Shown here piece by piece: positions 21,671 through 27,450 of a DNA stretch of 27,450 nt. A program made the position numbers and the translations under genes. The notes under the pieces are model-generated. The model made no database searches, was not told the origin of the DNA, and was given only the letters and a program-made list of their open reading frames with translations. Each line of letters starts with the position of its first letter. The first letter of the stretch is position 1. This DNA comes from Parachlorella kessleri. Lineage: Eukaryota > Chlorophyta > Trebouxiophyceae > Chlorellales > Chlorellaceae. The stretch spans positions 1 through 27,450 of the forward strand of contig BBXU01003294.1 in assembly GCA_001598975.1 (NCBI GenBank), in the 5' to 3' direction.

Positions 21671-21735
21671 TGCAGACACGTTGTGAAGCGCTACCGAGAC
21701 ACGACTATAAGCTAGAGGGGTGGTCAAACGCGGAC
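21671..21735 (-). promoter_or_regulatory. Conserved core promoter block of S28 copy A
   Basis: On the minus strand GCGTTTGACCACCCCTCT is followed by a TATA-like CTTATAGT (21704-21711) about 70 bases before the ATG, then CTTCACAACGTGT. The same order and spacing occur before copy B at 26394-26462, so the block has been kept while surrounding sequence diverged. Confidence 0.55.
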
Positions 21736-22063
21736 CTTCATGGCGACGCGGTGGGTTGCCTTGATGGTACACCGTGTCCCGGTGAGGTGCACCCCCGATG
21801 CCTGTGAGTCCTTTGCACCTGCCACCAGTGACAAGGAGCGCGCAGCGTAAAGTTCGCCAGCCTGGGCGATCAATTCTATGTAGCTCCGGTCCCCAACATA
21901 GTGAAATGAAACAAGAAGCAAAAGGGACATCAAGCACATTGAAAACAAAGTACTTCACTACGTACCACTGGCTGGGCTGCATCGCTGGATTGGGATCGAT
22001 CCACCTGGTGGCGGCAGCGCCCTGACCTGCAAGGCGCTTGAGCTTGTACGCTGAATCCGCCAA
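21724..22063 (-). pseudogene. Candidate exon remnants upstream of S28 copy A
   Basis: On the minus strand two stretches look coding. One at about 22050-21965 contains YKLKRLAGQGAAATRWIDP followed by a GTACGT donor-like site. The other, about 21900-21724, contains SYIELIAQAGELYAARSLSL and ends THRVAMKVRV-stop. No clean acceptor joins them and no start was found. The equivalent places upstream of copy B (27030-27120 and 27330-27410) are recognisable but broken. I read this as a gene fragment carried with the duplication, overlapping the S28 promoter; it could also be chance coding potential. Confidence 0.25.
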
Positions 22064-22160
22064 AGATTAGAGACCATCCAGTCAGTGACCCTGCTGCTCA
22101 CTTTCTACTTAGGTGAGGGAGTAGTCACATCACACCTGAACAGGTGATCCCTTGGGAGGG

Positions 22161-22340
22161 ATGCCTCAAAGTGACATTGACAACGTGCTTGACCTACTCC
22201 AGCGGGGTGTCAAGCACGCGGCACGCCCCAAGAACTGGCGAGGAGGCATTTTCACAGGTTTGTGTGCGTCTTATTGTGCAGAACAACGCGACTGTGCCTG
22301 GTGCAAGGGAGAGAGCTCTCAAGGGCTAACGACTGACTAG
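22161..22340 (+). CDS. Possible small Cys-containing protein (59 aa), unknown
   Basis: ATG 22161 opens MPQSDIDNVLDLLQRGVKHA, then RPKNWRGGIFTG and a cysteine-rich tail, CASYCAEQRDCAWCKGESS, ending TGA. A TGTAA lies 45 bases after the stop (22385-22389), a reasonable algal poly(A) distance. The frame is preceded by an acceptor-like ACAG at 22143 and contains a donor-like GTTTGT at 22259, so it may instead be one exon of a lost gene. No family is recognised. Confidence 0.25.
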   Translation: MPQSDIDNVLDLLQRGVKHAARPKNWRGGIFTGLCASYCAEQRDCAWCKGESSQGLTTD

Positions 22341-22968
22341 TACTGGACACTGGGTCTTCCCTTCCTATGTCAACCTGCTGACTCTGTAACACCCGTAGAT
22401 CTCACGTATAATACATGCACAACACTTCTAAATTATATATGGGATGGGTCATGGACAGGTGGACGGACTATCACGCAGGGGAGGAGATGGAAATGACCCC
22501 GGGAGCTTGGTTTTAACCCATATGAATGCTAAGGAGAAAAGGAAGAACCTACACACCGCGAAGTCGCTGGAAGCAGTTGAAGTATTAGAGAGTATCCACG
22601 GTACCCAAGGTATTAAAGCATCAAGGCAAGTCTGTTCATCCGATCAAACAGCCGATCTACTTGTAAGGGTACATGCATCAAGTGACTGGGAACAGTGATG
22701 GGATTGGTCACGTAAATAAGACGTGCCAGACAACATCGACAGGTAAGGCACTGGTGGTCACACAGTGCTTGGCAGGGGTTCTACAGTGCACTTTGTCATA
22801 GCAAGGTGTTGAAGGTAATCGACTTGAGCATTGTAGCGAGGACCCTTACCCAGGATGCAAGATTTGGTACAGAAGTGCCAGGCTCGCTGCAGGCCAAGCT
22901 CAGTGAGCATATCTCTGCAACCTTTCTTGGCCGGCCTGCTATCTTCAGCCGACCTGCCGAGAGATTGC
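22341..22968. other. Intergenic region between the S28 copies
   Basis: It holds the TGTAA at 22385 and an 84-codon plus-strand frame from ATG 22444 with no recognisable motif and no splice or signal support. From about 22790 it enters the 3' flank of S28 copy B, homologous to the flank of copy A near 18010. No convincing gene is seen. Confidence 0.45.
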
Positions 22969-25900
22969 TTACCCCAGCAACCGCCTGTTGGAAAGAAGCT
23001 TCCGTCTCCCTGACGCCAGCATCTGCTGAACATATGTCACTATCTGGGCACGGGCAGCAGTCATCTCCGGGGAGTCCGTCTCGGGTTGTGCCCTGCATGC
23101 GCTGGAGGCAGACATTCACTTCCAGGCTTTCCAAGCATGCGATGAAGGCTTTGGCTTCTTGCTGAACTTGTCAAGAGTGCAAAGTTCTGCCACTGTGTCG
23201 CGCATTAGCAGACAGAGAGGAAGCCATGCAGCAAGGGACAACCACACAGGGTTTCCTCACGGGCGGATGTGAAAGCAGTGGCTTGTCCTGGGGGTCACAA
23301 TTGCCACCACGCTTGAGCTCAGGTCTTGCAGCACTGACCCAGCACTCCAGGGGTCGTAACCCCCATTTGTAAACTGCAAGCAGCTCCCCATGCAAGGTGA
23401 AGCAGAGGAAGGGTAGCTTCACGGCAGCCTGCTGACTAGGCAACACTGATCATGATGTGAGCTGCCTGCACTAGGCTTTTCCCACCAAAGCATAGGGATT
23501 TGCACGTGCCTCGCCTGCACCACGGTAGGGGGTGTGCTGGAAGCCTAAGTTCATCCCACTCACCACGATGTTGGTGGCGCTGCTGTATGTGTCCTCGTCG
23601 TACACTAGATATTTGGGAGGTAGTGAGACATACCGCAGCCCAAACTCATACTGGCACCAGGCCACGTAGGCCTCCCAGTCAAAAGAGCCGTCACCAAAGA
23701 TGGAGCCCTTGGCGGTGCTAGAAAGGAAGTCAAAAGCCCTAGGAAAGCCCTCGTGGCAGCCCTGCCGGCATGAAGAAGGGAAGGCCAAGGTCAGTAACGG
23801 GCAGGCGGCAGGAGGGCAAGTTTTTGTGCGGGGCAACTGTCATGCTTGTTTGTTGGTGTTGTGTGGTGTCAATAGCTGGTGATGGCCGCTTCTTGCAGCA
23901 GCCTTGGCTGTGCCCTCCCACATGGCAAGCACAAACCATCACAGCTGCTTGGCAGTAAGTCCTCACACTGACAAACCCACCAATTACCTGGTAGTTGTAG
24001 GATCGTGCCTCTGGCGGCGTGTTTTGGGTCGTCTCAATTTGAGTATAAAAGGGTTGTAAGACATCAGGAGAGAGGCAGTCGATTTGCTGAGTGCTGCTCC
24101 CACTGTTGATCTTGAGCAGATAGAACTGACCCAAGCCCCTGACTGCAGCAAGCCCATTGTCAGCACCAGACGGGGAAGGCTGCATAAGCTGGCAAGCGCT
24201 GTAGATGGTGAGAGTGTCCTTGGTATCTGCGGCAGTCAGCACCAGGGATGGGGCACCGTCACCCACCAGGTTGCCCCTTGGATTGCTGGCATACCCTTGC
24301 CTGGAGGAGCCGGGTACAGCACGGCTGACCCTGCAAAGGTGTGGTCTGACTTCAAGGAGCTGTGATCAATACAAACTCAGGGCAGCTTGCTCATGTCATT
24401 ACTTCAGGGAGTACGCTGGAAGCCGCCCCAGTACACTCACCGTTCAGATACTGGAAGAGGCCCCACCAGGCGTCGCGCAGCGTGTCTGCCAGCATGTTGA
24501 CGCTCTCAGGGGACTCTAGTACTCCTGTGGTGCAGAAACTGCAGCAGGCCGAGCATGCGAGCAGGTTGACGGTGCTGGCTGAAGAGCAGCTACAGTAACA
24601 TTTCCTGACCGTCTCGCCCCACTTTTTCTATCTCTAACGGGCATGGCAGTACGCAGATGCCTTATCCGGGCTGCAGCCTGGCACTTAACACCGGCTGGTC
24701 TGTGTGTAGGTACAGCACAGTTGCTGTAGGGTTACTCACCCAACTGCCTCTTCCAATTGGCTCCGCCCCTCCTGGCTGTCAGCAAGGTCTGCCAGGGTCT
24801 GAAAGCCCAGGCTAATTGCCTCGGAGCAATCGCTGCCACCAGCATCTTGCACTGCCTGGGTCAGAACCTGCGACAGGGAAAGCAGCTTGCACTCCTTAGG
24901 AGGAGGTCATACAAATGAAGTGCTGCAGACCACTTGCCCACCCTACGTTGCCAAGCACATGGGCAGGGAGTGAGCCGGTTGCGGTGACCAATAGTACAAC
25001 GGTGATGATGCGTCATACCTCGAATGAGTCATAAATGCCGCGCTTGAATGTGTTGGTGGGTACCAGGTATTTTACTGGAGCGCTCATAGCCACAGATACA
25101 TCAAAGTCATCTGGGTAGAAGAGGCGCAGATATGCTGCAAGCATGCCTCCATATGATCCGCCATATGCTACAGCTGGTGCTGAGCTGGGCACCTGATAAA
25201 GCTGCAGGAAAGAAAGCGGAGTAGGGACTAAAAATGGAGGTCTACTGCCATGTCCTATACCATGGCTGACATGACACATGTCCTGGGGTGTTGTGCATCC
25301 ACAAATCAGGAAGTCTCACTGCAGCCAAGCTAGTTGCAAGCGTCCAGTGCACCATGTCAGGTGCGATAGCTTATCCACACTTGAGCCACACTTGCCTGGC
25401 GTACATAGCGCAGGGCACCGACGTAGTCTGCAATAGCCTGCTCGGCAGCTAGCCACTGGATGCCAGCAGCCGTGAGGCTGGAGGCCCCCTGAGGCATGGA
25501 TTCCCCATAGTATCGATGCTGCAGGGCACAGGCAGGCAGCACTTTGCTAGGGCCCCCGGTGCCCCAGGCAGGCCGTGCATCTGAAAACAAAGCAAGCAGG
25601 GGCGCATGTCTTGTATTTGTATGGTGCTGATATCAGCACCATTTCAGCACCATCGGTGGTGCTGAAAAGCTTGAGGTTGATATATAATGGGGGCATGACT
25701 CATTGGCACAATCATGCCGGTCGACCGCTGTTGATTAGAGCTGTATACACTTATTGCGTAACACCTATTCACATGAACGCTGCACAACCCGGGCTTGACC
25801 TGCCTCGCATTCACAGGAATGTCACGACACAGCCACAATGGATAAGCTGGCTTACCTCAGCATACACCAGCAGGCCGCCGTCCTGCTGTGCCCAATCTGA

Positions 25901-26362
25901 GAACATGGTGGGAAAGGGTTTCTCAACAGCCCCCTCATCGCCCGCATAGAAGAACAGCGGCTCGTTGGGGCCCTTGCCCCAGAAGCCAGTGCACACGTGC
26001 ACTCGCTGCTGCCAGAATCCCGACCCCTGCTGATTGTACTGGTCCACCGGCTGGTCCACCCACAGGGTGTCGCATCCCAGGTCTGGGCTTGTGGAGCTTT
26101 CAGAGGCCGTGGACTCCTTATCTGTCGTGCTGCCAGTCTTCTGCGTGAAGTTGTACTGACTATAGTGCTCCCACCGCTGTCCTTGCAGCAGCTGCACCAC
26201 TCCCTGACGGCTGCTGAAGCCCCTCCAAGCACCAGCTGCAGCAGGCCGGTCGCTATTGCGGGCATCACTGCTACCCAGCGTAGGGTGAGGGGCCAGGGTA
26301 AGGAGAATGAGCGGTAAGACGAGTGCAAACAAAACACTTCCTAACCACGCAGGGTAAGGCAT
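22969..26362 (-). CDS. Serine carboxypeptidase, peptidase family S28 (570 aa), tandem copy B
   Basis: Nine exons in coding order: 26362-25856, 25518-25396, 25201-25019, 24867-24740, 24538-24441, 24226-23988, 23761-23564, 23373-23261 and 23092-22969 (TAA). They total 1,713 bases with all phases compatible. Exons 2-9 have exactly the same lengths as in copy A; exon 1 is two codons shorter. ATG 26362 matches the start of copy A and gives a signal peptide (FALVLPLILLTLA). Landmarks: LFFYAGDEGA, HRYYGESMPQG, the nucleophile in YGGSYGGMLAAY (Ser about 226), FTNGGYDPWSAG (Asp about 499) and TSHCFHIRP (His about 524). CQYEFGL resembles the conserved CTEFGF segment of the family better than copy A does. 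The expected role is a secreted or vacuolar prolyl-type peptidase. Intron 25202-25395 appears to use a GC donor where copy A has GT, and intron 1 carries a foldback sequence. Confidence 0.94.
25202..25395 (-). other. GC-AG intron in S28 copy B (GT-AG in copy A)
   Basis: Exon 25518-25396 ends YVRQ at CGCCAG, followed by GCAAGTGTGG. In copy A the same exon end, CGCCAG, is followed by GTACGTATGG. Exon length and phase are identical in both copies, so the splice position is well fixed. An extended match to the U1 consensus (CAG/GCAAGT) is typical of GC donors. Confidence 0.85.
25622..25667. repeat. Foldback cluster in intron 1 of S28 copy B
   Basis: A perfect 20-bp palindrome (TGGTGCTGATATCAGCACCA, 25622-25641) is followed at once by a hairpin with 10-bp arms (TTTCAGCACC / GGTGCTGAAA, 25642-25667, 6-base loop). 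All four arms share the GGTGCTGA core. Intron 1 of copy A lacks it and is about 83 bases shorter. Confidence 0.85.
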
Positions 26363-27450
26363 GCTTGGAACCCGGAGTTGCGTACGAGTGGAGAATGCAT
26401 ACACGTTGTGAAGTGCTGCTGGGACACGCTTATAAATCAGAGGGGTGGACAAACGCGGACCCCTGGCAAGGCGACGCGATGGTCTCTGTCGGTACACGGT
26501 GTACGCCTACGCCTGCGCGCCCTGACTTCTGGCTCAGTCGAGGGCTATGCTATAATAGTACTAGTGCGAGCTCCGCATCCCGTTTCAGACTTTGTACCGA
26601 GCCCCCACACAGTATGGACATCTCCGTACTATGCAATCGCCAGGATTGATCGAGATTTGGAATCAGCCTCAGGGTCCCCCAGCCAAAGTCCAGACTGAAC
26701 TGCACCAGGCCATTTCCCACGGCTCTCTTGTATCGGTTTTACGGCTTCTTGCTCCCCGTCTCCTTTGGCAGCTCAAGCCACATGTAAGGGAGGGGCCACC
26801 AAAGTTTGGGACAAAACGGCTGCAAACTGGGGCTAAAAAGACAACGTGCATGCGTGGGACGGCGACAGGGTCGAACCGTGAAGCAGGGTGCCCTGCACAG
26901 CCGTGTGTAACTCAGTCTGGATAGTCTTCCTGGCGCTGATCAGACTGAGATCAGTCTTTAGCCATGCCAACACAGGATGTTATGATCGGGGAAACTGAGC
27001 AGTTTCCAGCACTGGATCTGCTTTGTCCAGGTTTAGGTGCACTCCCGATGCCTGTGGGCCCCTACAAGTGCCACTAATGAAGGGGAGCGCACAGTGCAGT
27101 GCCCGCCCTCGTGCATGGTTCAGGTTTGGGCCAGTTTCATGATGTATCATATATGTATCATATGTATACATACGTTTGCCAGGAGCACATGTGCCATGGC
27201 GTGGCACCGAGGCACCGCACTTGTTTGTAAAGCATATAGGGGCTCTCAGCTGATGCAATGTTATAACAGTATAATCCCTGTTTGCACTACCAGCCGCCCA
27301 TGCTAATAATGCCAGTATTGGCTGGGCTGTATCATCGTGGGGGTCCGATCCATTGTCCGATCGAAATTGCTGGTGGCGGCAGCGCCCTGGCAGGCGCTTG
27401 GAGATTGGACAGGTTCCTCGTTACCTTGGAAGACAACGAGCCGCAGCCTA
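26363..27450. other. Upstream region of S28 copy B
   Basis: It contains the conserved promoter block at 26394-26462, then about 520 bases without a counterpart in unit A, then decayed homology to the upstream part of unit A (27030-27120 and 27310-27410). AT-rich ATGTATCATATGTATAC sequence lies near 27140-27172. Open frames here show no motif, splice support or family resemblance, so no gene is called. Confidence 0.45.
26394..26462 (-). promoter_or_regulatory. Conserved core promoter block of S28 copy B
   Basis: On the minus strand GCGTTTGTCCACCCCTCT precedes TTTATAAG (26429-26436), a good TATA box about 70 bases before ATG 26362, followed by CTTCACAACGTGTATGC. It aligns with the block before copy A at 21671-21735; the TATA of copy B is closer to consensus. 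Confidence 0.6.

Larger units (their letters stand above)
18010..22060. repeat. Tandem segmental duplication, unit A
   Basis: The stretch aligns, with divergence, to about 22790-27410. It includes the nine-exon S28 gene, its 3' flank, its promoter block and a further few hundred bases upstream. Exonic similarity is clearly higher than intronic. Borders are approximate because they were placed by eye. Confidence 0.8.
22790..27410. repeat. Tandem segmental duplication, unit B
   Basis: This is the homolog of about 18010-22060. The CDS starts are offset by 4,726 bases and the stops by 4,762. Upstream of the gene the unit is interrupted by about 520 bases (roughly 26510-27032) absent from unit A. 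Recognisable upstream homology continues to about 27410, close to the window end. Confidence 0.8.

Noticed and set aside
22444..22698. 84-codon plus-strand frame starting MGHGQVDGLSRRGG
   Set aside because: There is no recognisable motif, splice site or signal, and it sits in a decaying intergenic spacer; too weak to call.
26592..26924. 110-codon open frame in the extra segment upstream of S28 copy B
   Set aside because: It has no ATG start, low protein-likeness and no match to a transposase or other family that I can recognise.
1..27450. tRNA, rRNA, CRISPR array, riboswitch or bacterial operon
   Set aside because: None was recognised by eye; the intron-rich genes show nuclear eukaryotic DNA, in which most of these are not expected. 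A tRNAscan-SE and Infernal run would settle the RNA genes.

Overview
The window reads as nuclear DNA of a eukaryote, most likely a chlorophyte green alga. It is moderately GC-rich, genes are split by many introns of about 110-390 bases with GT(GC)...CAG borders, long CAG/CTG tracts encode polyglutamine, and TGTAA (the usual green-algal poly(A) signal) follows some genes. Lineage below chlorophyte is not resolved. No rRNA, tRNA, CRISPR array or autonomous transposon was recognised.

Layout. (1) 167-5027, plus: a coiled-coil/polyQ protein of about 870 residues with a GAS2-related (GAR) like C-terminus. (2) 5438-10007, minus: a nuclear-looking, polyQ-rich protein of about 1,130 residues, unrecognised, convergent with gene 1. 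(3) 10575-15093, plus: an F-box/LRR protein in 13 phase-consistent exons, divergent from gene 2. (4) 15442-15809, minus: a doubtful small two-exon gene. (5) 17155-17829, plus: a complete DUF4242 (SCO4226-like) protein of 95 residues. (6) 18207-21636 and 22969-26362, minus: two complete tandem serine carboxypeptidases of family S28, nine exons each, exons 2-9 identical in length. The whole unit of about 4.7 kb is duplicated, including promoter and upstream remnants. The rest is intergenic.

How the genes relate. Apart from the S28 pair there is no sign of a shared pathway; this looks like an ordinary gene-dense algal locus. The S28 pair should give two secreted or lysosomal/vacuolar prolyl-type peptidases. 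The F-box protein should be a substrate receptor of an SCF ubiquitin ligase.

Most unusual signal: five introns in four genes are best explained by GC-AG borders, about 11% of the 44 inferred here and well above the roughly 1% usual in eukaryotes. One is a GT-to-GC donor change between the two S28 paralogs. I found no convincing new multi-gene system. Exon borders were worked out by hand from phase continuity, splice consensus and family or paralog comparison, not from transcripts.
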